Below are positions 34,809 to 44,920 of a stretch of DNA of 64,000 nucleotides, piece by piece. This stretch comes from Staphylococcus roterodami (lineage in GTDB: Bacteria; Bacillota; Bacilli; Staphylococcales; Staphylococcaceae). The notes under the pieces are model-generated. The model was given only the letters and a program-made list of their open reading frames with translations. It was not told the origin of the DNA and ran no database searches. A program made the position numbers and the translations under genes. Location of the stretch: positions 1,984,001 through 2,048,000 of the forward strand of contig CP092781.1 in the NCBI GenBank assembly GCA_022493055.1, written 5' to 3'. Numbering within the stretch: the first letter of the stretch is position 1; each line of letters starts with the position of its first letter.

Positions 34809-34868
34809 TAAATGCTCCCTTCAAAGTAAACATTGAAAAAATGAAAACTTTGAAGGGAGCATTTCGTT
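34809..34868. terminator. Terminator of globin-yjbH operon
   Basis: AAATGCTCCCTTCAAAGT pairs perfectly with ACTTTGAAGGGAGCATTT across a 19-base loop. Confidence 0.85.
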
Positions 34869-35071
34869 ATGTCTTAGACCCTAGGTGAATTGATGGAATT
34901 ACTTTAGAATGTCTAGTTATTTTTTCTAAAATTTAACTAGTATAGAAATATGTATGTATTCTTATTTTAAATTAAAGTGTAGAAATCATCGTCCGATTAA
35001 AAAATGTATATAATATGCATATTTTTACACATTTTTATACAATTCATTATAATCCAATTAAAAAAGCGCAT
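34869..35071. other. Gene-free AT-rich stretch between yjbH and rsaE
   Basis: No credible open frame, hairpin or promoter was seen; only the A-rich trail that follows the RsaE terminator toward the left. Confidence 0.5.
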
Positions 35072-35171
35072 AAAAAAACGTCGTGTCTGAATACACGACG
35101 CTAAACAAAGGGGATGGGAGAAATTTTTCACTTCAAACAAAGGGGTATGTTTGTTATGTGATTAATTTCAT
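35072..35171 (-). ncRNA. rsaE: Small regulatory RNA RsaE (RoxS homologue)
   Basis: The transcript of about 100 nt starts near 35171, seven bases after a TATATT -10 (35178-35183), and ends at hairpin ACGTCGTGT...ACACGACG plus a seven-T run. It carries two C-rich unpaired motifs, ATACCCC and CATCCCC, each followed by TTTGTTT. These are the UCCCC-type seeds through which RsaE base-pairs with ribosome sites of TCA-cycle, folate and amino-acid mRNAs. Location upstream of pepF is the known one. Under control of SrrAB in S. aureus (ResD for RoxS in Bacillus). Confidence 0.92.
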
Positions 35172-35270
35172 GTTCATAATATAACACGCTATCTCTCCCA
35201 TTTCAACCTTTAAATAGTACTTATTTTAAACTGTCACAATATGTTCATAATGTAAGCGAATTCAATAGTG

Positions 35271-37079
35271 TTAAGCTTTCATTAATTTTTCAAAAGCGTT
35301 CAATTTTTGTTCAAAAACTTCACAAGCTTGTTCAATAGGTTCCGGTGTTGTCATATCGACACCAGCATTTTTCAATATTTCAATTGGATAATTTGAGCTA
35401 CCTTTTTTCAAGAATTCATTAATATATCTATCAACCGCTGGCTTACCTTCTGTTAAAATTTGATGACTTAAACTTTGTGCTGCACTATAACCTGTTGCGT
35501 ATTGATATACATAATAATTCATATAGAAGTGCGGAATACGTGACCATTCTTTACTGATATCTTCGTCAGTTTCTACTGAATCACCGAAGTATAATTTATT
35601 CAATTTAGCATATTCTTCATTCATTCTAGTTGGCGTTAAAGGTTCTCCAGCTTCTTCAATTGCATGAATCTTATGCTCAAATTCTGCAAACATAGTTTGA
35701 CGGAATAAAGTTGCTCTGAAACGTTCTAACTCTTGATTTAATAACAATAGGCGTTTTTCATCGTCTAAATGTTTATCCATATAATCACTTAACAGCGCCT
35801 CATTACAAGTTGATGCTACTTCTGCTACAAAGATAGTGTAGTCACTTGAATTTGAAGGTTGGAACTTTCTACTGAAATAACTATGTGCTGAATGACCAAA
35901 TTCATGAACTAATGTATATAGGTCTGAAATTGTATTAGACCAGTTAAGCAAGATGAATGGATTTGTTAAATGCGCACCTGAAGAATAGCCACCTGAGCGT
36001 TTACCTTTATTTTCATAAACATCGACCCAACGATTATCTAATCCTTCTTTTACAACAGCTAGATATTCTTCTCCCATTGGTTCTAAAGCTTTTAACATCC
36101 AATCTACAGCTTCTTCATAAGGCATTTCAAATTTAATATCCTTAATTAATGGCGTATACAAATCATACATTTTTAAATCGTCTAATTTTAATAACTCTTT
36201 ACGAAGTTCCGTATAACGATGAAGTAATGGTAAATATTTATGTACGGTTTTTACTAGATTGTCATAGACATTTTCTGGAATATGATTATTACTTAATGCT
36301 TTTTCTCTCGCAGTTTTATAATTGTGAGTGCGCGCATTAAATACATTCTTTTTCACTTCACCAGCTAGCGTAGCTCCAAGTGTATTATTATGTGCCCCAT
36401 AAGCCTTATAAACATTTCTAAATGCACTTTCTCTTAACTTACGATCATCAGATTCTAAATACTTAATAAATGTACCTTGAGTTAACGGATGTGAATTACC
36501 ATCTTTATCAATAGCATCCTCAAACACTAAGTCAGCATTACTAAACATGCCATATACATTTGAAGGTGTAGATAATGCGTCTTGTGCTTCTGTTAGTAAT
36601 TTTTCAGTTTCAGCATCTAAAATATGCGGACGTTTTTCGTTTATTAATTTCAAATCAAATGCAAATTTTTGTAATTTATCATATGAACTTACAAATGATT
36701 CAATTTTATCTTCATCAATTTGTAAAATTTCTGGTACTAAGAAACTCCATGCAGAACTAAATTTTATAATAAGTTGGTGTGCTCTCGATTCCATACCTGT
36801 ATATTTATCATTAGTAGTATCTTGGTCTTGTTTTAAATGTGCGTACACATAAACTTTTTCTAATTTAGTACCTAATGTATCTTCTAATTCCAATGCATTA
36901 TAAAGTGTTTCAGCGCTATCACCAATATGCCCTTTAAATTCTTCTTCTTTACCTAACTCACTTTCAACTTCTTTAAATGCAGCTTCAAATGCTTCGTCAT
37001 CTTTAAAGATTGTAGTTAGGTCCCATGTATATTCAGGATATTTACGTTCCTGTTCTTCTCTCGTTAATTGTTGACTCAT
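35271..37079 (-). CDS. pepF: Oligoendopeptidase F
   Basis: 602-residue M3-family zinc metallopeptidase. The zinc site HEFGHSAHSYF (HExxH) lies near residue 387 with the downstream glutamate in AEVASTCNEALL. The N-terminal half is the all-helical domain that limits substrate size. It cleaves short oligopeptides in the cytosol, consistent with the opp peptide importers further along. AGGAGG lies about ten bases upstream of the ATG. No signal peptide. Confidence 0.95.
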   Translation of the reverse strand: MSQQLTREEQERKYPEYTWDLTTIFKDDEAFEAAFKEVESELGKEEEFKGHIGDSAETLYNALELEDTLGTKLEKVYVYAHLKQDQDTTNDKYTGMESRAHQLIIKFSSAWSFLVPEILQIDEDKIESFVSSYDKLQKFAFDLKLINEKRPHILDAETEKLLTEAQDALSTPSNVYGMFSNADLVFEDAIDKDGNSHPLTQGTFIKYLESDDRKLRESAFRNVYKAYGAHNNTLGATLAGEVKKNVFNARTHNYKTAREKALSNNHIPENVYDNLVKTVHKYLPLLHRYTELRKELLKLDDLKMYDLYTPLIKDIKFEMPYEEAVDWMLKALEPMGEEYLAVVKEGLDNRWVDVYENKGKRSGGYSSGAHLTNPFILLNWSNTISDLYTLVHEFGHSAHSYFSRKFQPSNSSDYTIFVAEVASTCNEALLSDYMDKHLDDEKRLLLLNQELERFRATLFRQTMFAEFEHKIHAIEEAGEPLTPTRMNEEYAKLNKLYFGDSVETDEDISKEWSRIPHFYMNYYVYQYATGYSAAQSLSHQILTEGKPAVDRYINEFLKKGSSNYPIEILKNAGVDMTTPEPIEQACEVFEQKLNAFEKLMKA

Positions 37080-37126
37080 ATGTAGTAAACCTCCTAATAA
37101 AATATAATTGATATAATTTTCTCATT

Positions 37127-38113
37127 TTACAACAAAATTTGCACGTCATTACCCCTCATAGAACTAAGATTTAAATAATTGTTAATAAGTTTTGTCACGA
37201 TAGCCGACTTTGATTCTGTTGGTATTAAAAATCGCCTCATTTTGAAGAAATCAAGAAAATCATTTATAGTTGGCGCAGCTTTAACATTTAACATTAAATC
37301 CACATTTAATTGCCATTCTATAGGATGATTTTCAATGTATATTTGTTCAGGAAAAATATATCCATAATTTTTTACAATGTCGTCATCTGTCAACCGTAAT
37401 TGATACATTGCACTTAATGTTGGTTGTAATACTGAATTTTGCCAACGACAATATTTGATATATTGACAAATAACGTACTTAGATAGTTTATTAATTGATT
37501 TATCATCATATGCTATGTCTGTAAATAATTCGTTAATGTCTGCTTTCATTTTCTTTAATGCAAAATGGTTACCACCTAAACTTCGTATTTGTTGAAATTT
37601 AAAAATTTGTTTCCCTTCTATATCAAATGTGAATAGTCTTCGTGTATTAGGATTGATAAACATACTTTGAAAATGACTTAATTTCACTTTACTTTGAAAT
37701 ATTTGTATATCATCGAGTAACCAAGCAACTTTATAACCTAATTTATTTAGCCCTTCTGTACGTTTTATAATTTGGCTATACGGTATAGTTGAAAATTGAA
37801 GTTCAATTATGTATTTGTCGTTAATTATTAAATCAGGAATCTGCTTAATTTCTTTCAAAAATGGCTCTATTTCAACATGATATCCTTGCTGCATTAATAT
37901 TTGTGCCAATACCAATTTCCCTGTGTAATGTTTAATAGTTTCATTATTAAAACATTTTCGTTCTAGTGAATGCTTATGCGCAAAATGACTTACAACTTTA
38001 TGTCCTCTTTTTAAAATTACTGGACATCCACATGCTGGACAAAAATATTGAAATTCTTTGGTCGCAAAAGTTGCTAAGACACGTTGTCTTCTTTTATTTA
38101 AAGCTACTAACAT
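37127..38113 (-). CDS. coiA: Competence protein CoiA
   Basis: 328 residues. N-terminal zinc-finger-like element (FCPACGCPVILKRGHKV...H), then the nuclease-like core (LVLAQILMQQGYHVEIEPFLKEIKQIPDLIIND, YIIELQFSTIPYSQIIKRTEGL) with the D...ExQ signature of restriction-endonuclease-like folds, and a diverged C-terminal tail. CoiA promotes recombination during natural transformation and belongs to the SigH/ComK late competence set. GAGGTGAAG precedes the ATG. It lies between mecA and pepF, as in other staphylococci. Confidence 0.88.
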   Translation of the reverse strand: MLVALNKRRQRVLATFATKEFQYFCPACGCPVILKRGHKVVSHFAHKHSLERKCFNNETIKHYTGKLVLAQILMQQGYHVEIEPFLKEIKQIPDLIINDKYIIELQFSTIPYSQIIKRTEGLNKLGYKVAWLLDDIQIFQSKVKLSHFQSMFINPNTRRLFTFDIEGKQIFKFQQIRSLGGNHFALKKMKADINELFTDIAYDDKSINKLSKYVICQYIKYCRWQNSVLQPTLSAMYQLRLTDDDIVKNYGYIFPEQIYIENHPIEWQLNVDLMLNVKAAPTINDFLDFFKMRRFLIPTESKSAIVTKLINNYLNLSSMRGNDVQILL

Positions 38114-38189
38114 AACTTCACCTCAAAATATTACACGTATCAACTGGGAAGTTTACTTTTCAAATTTCTTAAAAGTGTAATCTGCATAT

Positions 38190-38216
38190 AAAAAAAGAGA
38201 CTCCGAAGAGCCTCTC
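38190..38216 (-). terminator. mecA terminator
   Basis: On the minus strand AGAGGCTC pairs with GAGTCTCT around TTCG, a stable tetraloop, followed by seven T. Confidence 0.85.
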
Positions 38217-38242
38217 ATATATAATCTTTAAAATGATGGTTG

Positions 38243-38962
38243 TTATTCTGTTGTATCAGGGAAATAACGTCGAACTTGAGCTGTTACGTTATGACTCATA
38301 ATTATTTTGGCGTAATCATTTAAATAAACTTCAGTTCTATCTGTTGGATATGCAAATTCCAATAATTGGCTATAGCTGTCATTAATAATCTCTTGATCAA
38401 CATGACTATCAAAATGAACAGCATAATAATAAGTACTATCAACCATATACAATAGGTCTTCAAAATCAGAAGTTATCGTATTATTATGATAAGCATAATT
38501 AATAACATCTTCTAAATCATTAAATTTCACAATAATTGTTCTTGTGTTTTTTCGTGCAGCCTTACGTTGACGTTTAGACCCTTGCGCTTCTTTTTCTTTT
38601 GTTCGTTGTTCAAATAATTCTTCTAATTGATCTTCGCCTTCTAATGTTTGAGCTAATAATTCTTGAACTTGTTCATCAAATTGATCAGTTGTATCATCAT
38701 CAGACATATTCATCATATCTTCATTTTTAGATTTAGAAATTGTAACTTCGACGCCTTTTTCGAAAGCATGTACTTGAATCCATAGTGGACCTTCTACTAC
38801 AAAATCTTCTTCTTCATTTATTTCATCCATCATTGACCAAAAGAATTCTTCACCACGTTTACGATTTGTCCATAAATCTTCTCGACTAAATCCACGGGCC
38901 TCGATATCGCTATATGTTATAAACAATTTTACAGTTGTATCATCTACTCGTTCTATTCTCAT
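38243..38962 (-). CDS. mecA: ClpC adaptor protein MecA (not PBP2a)
   Basis: 239 residues: N-terminal substrate-binding domain (MRIERVDDTTVKLFITYSDIEARGF), a very acidic linker with KEKEAQGSKRQRKAARK in the middle, and a C-terminal ClpC-binding domain (IIVKFNDLEDVINYA to the end). It delivers substrates such as ComK and Spx to ClpCP. This chromosomal adaptor shares only its name with the methicillin-resistance gene. Monocistronic, with its own terminator. Confidence 0.95.
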   Translation of the reverse strand: MRIERVDDTTVKLFITYSDIEARGFSREDLWTNRKRGEEFFWSMMDEINEEEDFVVEGPLWIQVHAFEKGVEVTISKSKNEDMMNMSDDDTTDQFDEQVQELLAQTLEGEDQLEELFEQRTKEKEAQGSKRQRKAARKNTRTIIVKFNDLEDVINYAYHNNTITSDFEDLLYMVDSTYYYAVHFDSHVDQEIINDSYSQLLEFAYPTDRTEVYLNDYAKIIMSHNVTAQVRRYFPDTTE

Positions 38963-39254
38963 ATCATCTCACTCCTTACAGTCGATGAATAGTATCCATA
39001 TTGTATTAGAGCCTCAAACAAATTACAATTTATTTGTCTGGTTTCTTTCACTAAAATATTTTGGTAATTTATAATAACACATTCATTGTAGTAAAACTAT
39101 ATAAATGATTTATACAGTTAAAGCATTAAAGCACTTTCTTAATTTAATTTTACCTTATCACAAGAAATGTTTCATCCAAAATACACTCACATATAAATAT
39201 ATTAATAAATAGCACAGAATGCTAATTACAATACATTTCACACAGGTACAAAAT
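38963..39254. other. Gene-free stretch between mecA and spx
   Basis: AT-rich DNA carrying the mecA upstream region. No convincing gene, hairpin or motif was found; the spx terminator begins at its right edge. Confidence 0.5.
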
Positions 39255-39288
39255 CCAAAAAAGCAACACTATATAAATAGCGTTGCTT
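39255..39288 (-). terminator. spx terminator
   Basis: AAGCAACGCTATT-type hairpin: AAGCAAC and GTTGCTT arms (39261-39288) followed on the minus strand by six T. Confidence 0.8.
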
Positions 39289-39331
39289 GACATATCTTTT
39301 AGTAAAGTAATGACACATAGTTAAATGGTTA

Positions 39332-39727
39332 TTAGTCAACCATACGTTGTGCTTCTTGTAATTGGAACGTACGAACTTTTCTAGGTAAGAAACGTCGAAT
39401 CTCGTCCTCATTATAACCAACTTGTAGTCGTTTATTATCTAAAATAATTGGACGACGTAATAAGCCAGGATTATCTTGAATGATTGAATATAAATCTTGT
39501 AATGGTAGTGAATCAATATCAACATTTAATTTTTGGTATGTTTTAGAACGTGTAGAAATGATTTCATCAGTACCGTCTTCAGTCATTTTTAATATTTGCT
39601 TAATTTCATCAATTGTTAAATGTTCAGAAAAAATATTACGCTCCGTATACGGAATGTCATGTTCTTGTAACCATGCTTTCGCTTTACGGCAAGATGTGCA
39701 ACTTGGTGAAGTAAATAATGTTACCAT
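39332..39727 (-). CDS. spx: Global redox regulator Spx
   Basis: 131 residues, exact family length. ArsC-like fold with the redox switch CxxC at residues 10-13 ([13 protein letters not shown]) and the conserved RRPIILD near residue 92. Spx binds the RNA polymerase alpha C-terminal domain and activates thiol-stress genes such as trxA and trxB. The start at 39727 has GGAGAG upstream; the longer frame is an artefact. Its regulators YjbH and MecA and the disaggregase ClpB are encoded within the same window. It runs divergently from trpS. Confidence 0.96.
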
Positions 39728-40020
39728 ACATCTCACTCTCCTATTTGAATGAATAAAATTCATTGCTTAAAATTTAGTTATAGATCAAGAAAAAACATTT
39801 TTTTCTAAAATTCTTAATCGTTACTATTTATTATAACTATCTAACATTAAAATTAAATGAGAAAAACCTAATTTTTCAGATAAGTTTCTACACTTAATAA
39901 AAAGTTAAGAATCCCTCTGTTAGTAGCAAGTTATACATATATTCTAACACATCTTACATTTTTAAGAAATACTGTTATAATGATAATTATTAAATTATTA
40001 TTGAGAAAGTAGGCATTTAA
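39728..40020. promoter_or_regulatory. Divergent spx-trpS intergenic region
   Basis: Near trpS a TATAAT (39976-39981) follows a TTACAT-type -35 at roughly 16 bases. No T-box leader (no GGTGG-type antiterminator motif or specifier hairpin) was seen before trpS. The spx side probably contains several promoters, but none is clear enough to name. Confidence 0.5.
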
Positions 40021-41010
<990 letters not shown>

Positions 41011-41013
41011 AAT

Positions 41014-41049
41014 AAAAAGAGGTACTAGACTTAACTAGTGCCTCTTTAA
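41014..41049. terminator. Bidirectional terminator between trpS and opp4C
   Basis: AAAGAGGTACTAG pairs with CTAGTGCCTCTTT (one G-T pair), with T-rich flank on each side. Confidence 0.85.
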
Positions 41050-41053
41050 TTAT

Positions 41054-41935
41054 TTAACGTCTACCTCTTGGATTAAAAGCATCCTTTAGACCTTCTCCAA
41101 CAAAGTTTATACTTAATATCGTTAATGTAATCATTATAGCAGGTGGCATCCATATCCACGGTTTACCACTTATTACATCCCCTTCTTGAGCATCACTCAA
41201 CATATTTCCCCAAGACGGGATTGCCTTACTAATTCCGAAACCTAAAAAACTCAATCCTGATTCCACTACTATCATACCGGCAAATAATAATGTTGCTTGT
41301 ACGATAACTACACTTAGTATATTTGGCAAAAGATGTTTCAAAATAATTTTATATGTAGGTGTACCAATTGATTTTGCTGCCAAAAAGTATTCATTTTCTT
41401 TTTCTTGAAGTACTTTACCACGCACAAGTCGCGCTATACCTCCCCAACTTAATACGATAATAACTAGAACAAGAATTATTGCAGATCCATAAGGGTTTTT
41501 AATTTTATCTCCAAGTGCGGCATTTAATACAATTGCAAATATTAAAAATGGAAATAACATAACAAATTCAGTCATTCTCATTAACAATGTATCAACAATG
41601 CCTCCAAAATAACCAGAAATCACGCCAACTGTAATTCCAATCAAAAGCATTCCTACCGTAGATGTAATTCCAATGGATAATGAAATACGGCCTGCATATA
41701 ACAAACGACTAAAGTTATCCCTACCACCAGAATCTGTGCCAAGAATGTTTTGTGCTGTCATTTCACCTTTTATATTTAATAAATCTTGTTGGTTCACTGG
41801 AAAAGGAGCTATTAAAGGCGCTATAATTGATACAATAGTTATGATTAATAAAAAAATAATCGACAACATTGCAATTTTATTATAAATAAATTTAGACAAT
41901 GCAATTTTAAAAGGTGATTTTGACTTATTTTGCAT
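41054..41935 (-). CDS. opp4C: Oligopeptide ABC transporter permease Opp4C
   Basis: 293 residues, about six transmembrane helices after a polar N-terminus. The EAA loop region (FLAAKSIGTPTYKIILKHLLPN) contacts the ATPases. Last gene of the leftward opp4 operon in order A-D-F-B-C, which differs from opp3. Dipeptide/oligopeptide permease of the DppC/OppC class; in S. aureus Opp3, not Opp4, supports growth on peptides, so the Opp4 substrate is open. Follows opp4B by 11 bases. Confidence 0.88.
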   Translation of the reverse strand: MQNKSKSPFKIALSKFIYNKIAMLSIIFLLIITIVSIIAPLIAPFPVNQQDLLNIKGEMTAQNILGTDSGGRDNFSRLLYAGRISLSIGITSTVGMLLIGITVGVISGYFGGIVDTLLMRMTEFVMLFPFLIFAIVLNAALGDKIKNPYGSAIILVLVIIVLSWGGIARLVRGKVLQEKENEYFLAAKSIGTPTYKIILKHLLPNILSVVIVQATLLFAGMIVVESGLSFLGFGISKAIPSWGNMLSDAQEGDVISGKPWIWMPPAIMITLTILSINFVGEGLKDAFNPRGRR

Positions 41936-41946
41936 TCTAATCCCCC

Positions 41947-42909
41947 CTAGTTACTTCTAATTCTTGGATCTATAAATCCATATGTAATATCAGAAATCAA
42001 ATTTCCCAGTAAACCTAAAAATGAGAAAAATAACGTTAACGCCATCATTAATGGATAGTCTTGACCAATAACTGATTCTAAAAATAATTTACCGATACCG
42101 TTATATGAAAAAATCGTCTCCGTAATCACAGCTCCACCTAAAATACTTACAATATCTGCACCTAAAAATGTAATAATAGGAATAAGAGAATTTCTCAATA
42201 TATGTTTATTATAAATTTTATTCATAGATAACCCTTTTGATCTTGCTGTCAATACATAATCTTTTTTAGAATTTTCAATAATATCATTACGTAAATATTG
42301 AATATAACCAGCAGTCGATAATAAACCTAAAGTTAATGCAGGTAAAAATGTATGATAAATTTTACTCATATAATATTCAAAAGTACCTTCTTTAAGGTTA
42401 ATATCAACAGAACCTTGAAACGGGAACCATTGTAATTCAAAAGAAAAAATAAAAATTGCAAATACACCTGCAATAAAAGATGGAATGGCTAACATCAAAT
42501 AATTAAATACTTGCACAGTATAATCAGTTAAACTGTATGAATATCTACCTGACGTTATCCCTAAAGCAAATGAGATAATATAAGTAATAATTAATGACAT
42601 TGCACCGAGCAATATTGTGTTTGGAATTCTTTCCTCAATAACATCAATAACCGGCCTTTTATATTTGATTGACTCGCCTAAATCACCGTGTATAACATGA
42701 TTGACCCATCTAATGTATTGATGTGGTATTGAGTCGTTGAGACCTAACTTTTCTCTTTGTGCATTTATCGCTTCTTGTTTTATTTTACCGTTTTGTAAAT
42801 CTGAAAATGGATCTCCTGGTTGAATGATAGCTAATGAAAATACAACTATAGAGATTAAAATTAGCAACGGAATCATTAAGCCTAATCTCTTTAATATTAA
42901 TTTAACCAT
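41947..42909 (-). CDS. opp4B: Oligopeptide ABC transporter permease Opp4B
   Basis: 320 residues, OppB/DppB class: a first helix at about 10-30, an extracellular loop (FSDLQNGKIKQEAINAQREKLGLNDSIPHQYIRWV), then five further helices with the EAA motif in VLTARSKGLSMNKIYNKHILRNSLIP. Overlaps the end of opp4F by eight bases, implying coupled translation. Confidence 0.88.
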   Translation of the reverse strand: MVKLILKRLGLMIPLLILISIVVFSLAIIQPGDPFSDLQNGKIKQEAINAQREKLGLNDSIPHQYIRWVNHVIHGDLGESIKYKRPVIDVIEERIPNTILLGAMSLIITYIISFALGITSGRYSYSLTDYTVQVFNYLMLAIPSFIAGVFAIFIFSFELQWFPFQGSVDINLKEGTFEYYMSKIYHTFLPALTLGLLSTAGYIQYLRNDIIENSKKDYVLTARSKGLSMNKIYNKHILRNSLIPIITFLGADIVSILGGAVITETIFSYNGIGKLFLESVIGQDYPLMMALTLFFSFLGLLGNLISDITYGFIDPRIRSN

Positions 42910-43882
42910 TTAAATCACCTACTTTATCTACATAAAAACAAGCGACTTGATGTTCATCACCTATGTCTTTTAATTTTGGTATATTTTCTTTACATTTATC
43001 TTTTGCAATCGGACATCTTGTATGAAAAGGACAACCTTGCGGCGGATTACTTGGCGAAGGTAATTCTCCTTTTAAAATAATTCTATTTTTATTATGTTTA
43101 TCAATTTGTGGTATTGATGAAATTAACGCTTTTGTATATGGATGTTTTGGATTTTCATAAATTTCTTTATCAGATGCAATTTCAACTATATGACCTAAAT
43201 ACATAACTCCAATCACATCACTTATATGTTTTACTACGCTTAAATCATGTGCTATGAATAAATAACTTAAGTTAAATTGTTCTTGTAAATCCTTCAATAA
43301 ATTCAGTACTTGAGATTGAACAGATACATCTAATGCACTCACAGGCTCATCTGCAACAATGAGACTAGGACGTAAAGCCAACGCTCTAGCTATTCCCACT
43401 CTTTGTCTCTGTCCACCTGAAAATTCATGTGCATATTTATAATATGCCTCTTCATTTAGACCAACACATTTTAATAAATATAGTACTTCTTTTTTTATTT
43501 CATCTTTTGACAAATTGTTATAATTTAAAATTGGTTCTGCAACGATATCTCCAACCATTTGCATCGGATTCAATGATGCATATGGATCTTGAAATATCAT
43601 CTGAAATTGTTGTCGTGATTTTCTCAGTTTTTTACCTTGTAATTTTGTTATATCTTCACCATTAACAATAATTTCGCCTGAAGTTGCATCTTCAAGCCTG
43701 ATAATCACTTTACCTAACGTTGACTTACCACAACCTGATTCGCCTACTAATCCAAAAGTCTGTCCTTTTTTTATTGAAAATGATACGTCATCCACAGCTT
43801 TAACGTACTGAGTTTTTTGTAATAATCCAGTTTTAATTTTGTAGTATTTTTTTACTTGATTTACTTCTAAAATATTTTCCAT
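42902..43882 (-). CDS. opp4F: Oligopeptide ABC transporter ATPase Opp4F
   Basis: 326 residues. Walker A GESGCGKSTLGK, signature FSGGQRQRVGIARAL, Walker B SLIVADEPVSALD, and a C-terminal oligopeptide-transporter domain with a probable Fe-S-type cysteine cluster (CPFHTRCPIAKDKC ... C) common to OppD/OppF. Energises the Opp4 permease together with Opp4D. Two bases separate it from opp4D. Confidence 0.92.
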   Translation of the reverse strand: MENILEVNQVKKYYKIKTGLLQKTQYVKAVDDVSFSIKKGQTFGLVGESGCGKSTLGKVIIRLEDATSGEIIVNGEDITKLQGKKLRKSRQQFQMIFQDPYASLNPMQMVGDIVAEPILNYNNLSKDEIKKEVLYLLKCVGLNEEAYYKYAHEFSGGQRQRVGIARALALRPSLIVADEPVSALDVSVQSQVLNLLKDLQEQFNLSYLFIAHDLSVVKHISDVIGVMYLGHIVEIASDKEIYENPKHPYTKALISSIPQIDKHNKNRIILKGELPSPSNPPQGCPFHTRCPIAKDKCKENIPKLKDIGDEHQVACFYVDKVGDLNG

Positions 43883-43884
43883 TC

Positions 43885-44871
43885 TTATATCTCCTTATAT
43901 TCATTTTGGTATAAATGACACCGTACAATGATGTCTTCACAAACATGCATTTTAGGAGATTGATTATTACAAATATCTATTTTTTTATTACATCTATTTG
44001 CAAATCTGCACTTATTAACGTGAAATGCTTGGATTGATGGCACAATTCCTTCTATAGTTTCTAGTCGTTTCTGTTCTTCTTTAAGTTTTGGAATTGTAGA
44101 TAATAATTTTTGGGTATAAGGATGTTTCGGATTGTGTAGTATTTCTTTTATGCCTCCAAATTCTACAATTTGACCTGCATACATAACCATAACCTTATCA
44201 CAAAACTCAGCAACTACACTCAAATCATGTGTAATCATCATAATTGCCATTTGCGTTTCCTTTTGCAATTCTTTTAATAAGTCTAATATTTGTGCTTGAA
44301 TCGTTACATCCAAAGCAGTTGTAGGTTCATCAGCAATTAATAATTTTGGAGAACATGAAATGGCCATTGCAATCATTACCCTTTGTCTCATACCACCAGA
44401 TAATTGATGAGGATAACTATTTAATATTTCATCTTGTCTTGAAATTCCAACTTTCATTAGTAAATCTTTTGCTAAGTTATTTGCTTCTTTTTTAGAAATT
44501 TTTTTATGTGATTTTATAGATTCCACAAGTTGATTTTTTATGGTAAATACCGGATTTAAAGCAGTCATAGGTTCTTGAAAAATCATAGCAATATCATTTC
44601 CTCGAATACCTAGCAATTGTTTCTCATTAAGCGTATCTATTCGTTGACCATCAAATATAACTTCCCCATTACTTAATTTAGATATCTTTTCTGGTAATAA
44701 TTTAATAATTGACTTACTTAATATGGACTTACCGCAACCGGATTCCCCAACTATACCTAAAACTTCTCCTTTAGATAATTTAAAAGAAATATTTTCAACA
44801 GTTGCTAACCATTCATTATTTATTTTTAATGATGTTTCTAAATTTTTTACTTCTAACAATACATTATTCAT
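43885..44871 (-). CDS. opp4D: Oligopeptide ABC transporter ATPase Opp4D
   Basis: 328 residues. Walker A GESGCGKSILSK, Q-loop MIFQEPMTALNP, signature LSGGMRQRVMIAMA, Walker B LLIADEPTTALD, and a C-terminal cysteine cluster (CRFANRCNKKIDIC). The start at 44871 has GGGGGATG upstream; a longer frame to 44901 runs into the intercistronic hairpin. Lies 49 bases downstream of opp4A. Confidence 0.92.
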   Translation of the reverse strand: MNNVLLEVKNLETSLKINNEWLATVENISFKLSKGEVLGIVGESGCGKSILSKSIIKLLPEKISKLSNGEVIFDGQRIDTLNEKQLLGIRGNDIAMIFQEPMTALNPVFTIKNQLVESIKSHKKISKKEANNLAKDLLMKVGISRQDEILNSYPHQLSGGMRQRVMIAMAISCSPKLLIADEPTTALDVTIQAQILDLLKELQKETQMAIMMITHDLSVVAEFCDKVMVMYAGQIVEFGGIKEILHNPKHPYTQKLLSTIPKLKEEQKRLETIEGIVPSIQAFHVNKCRFANRCNKKIDICNNQSPKMHVCEDIIVRCHLYQNEYKEI

Positions 44872-44890
44872 AACATCCCCCATATAAGTA

Positions 44891-44914
44891 AACCTCGACA
44901 AAATCGTCGAGGTT
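44891..44914. other. Intercistronic stem-loop between opp4A and opp4D
   Basis: AACCTCGAC and GTCGAGGTT form a perfect 9-bp stem around six bases without a T-run. Such hairpins downstream of binding-protein genes commonly protect the upstream mRNA and raise its level over the permease genes. Confidence 0.7.
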
Positions 44915-44920
44915 ACATTA

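Noticed and set aside
38243..38962. mecA read as methicillin resistance
   Set aside because: The product is the 239-residue ClpC adaptor, not a penicillin-binding protein; no SCCmec genes are in the window.
39728..40020. Possible T-box leader for trpS
   Set aside because: No specifier hairpin, no GGTGG-type T-box sequence and no terminator/antiterminator pair before the trpS start.
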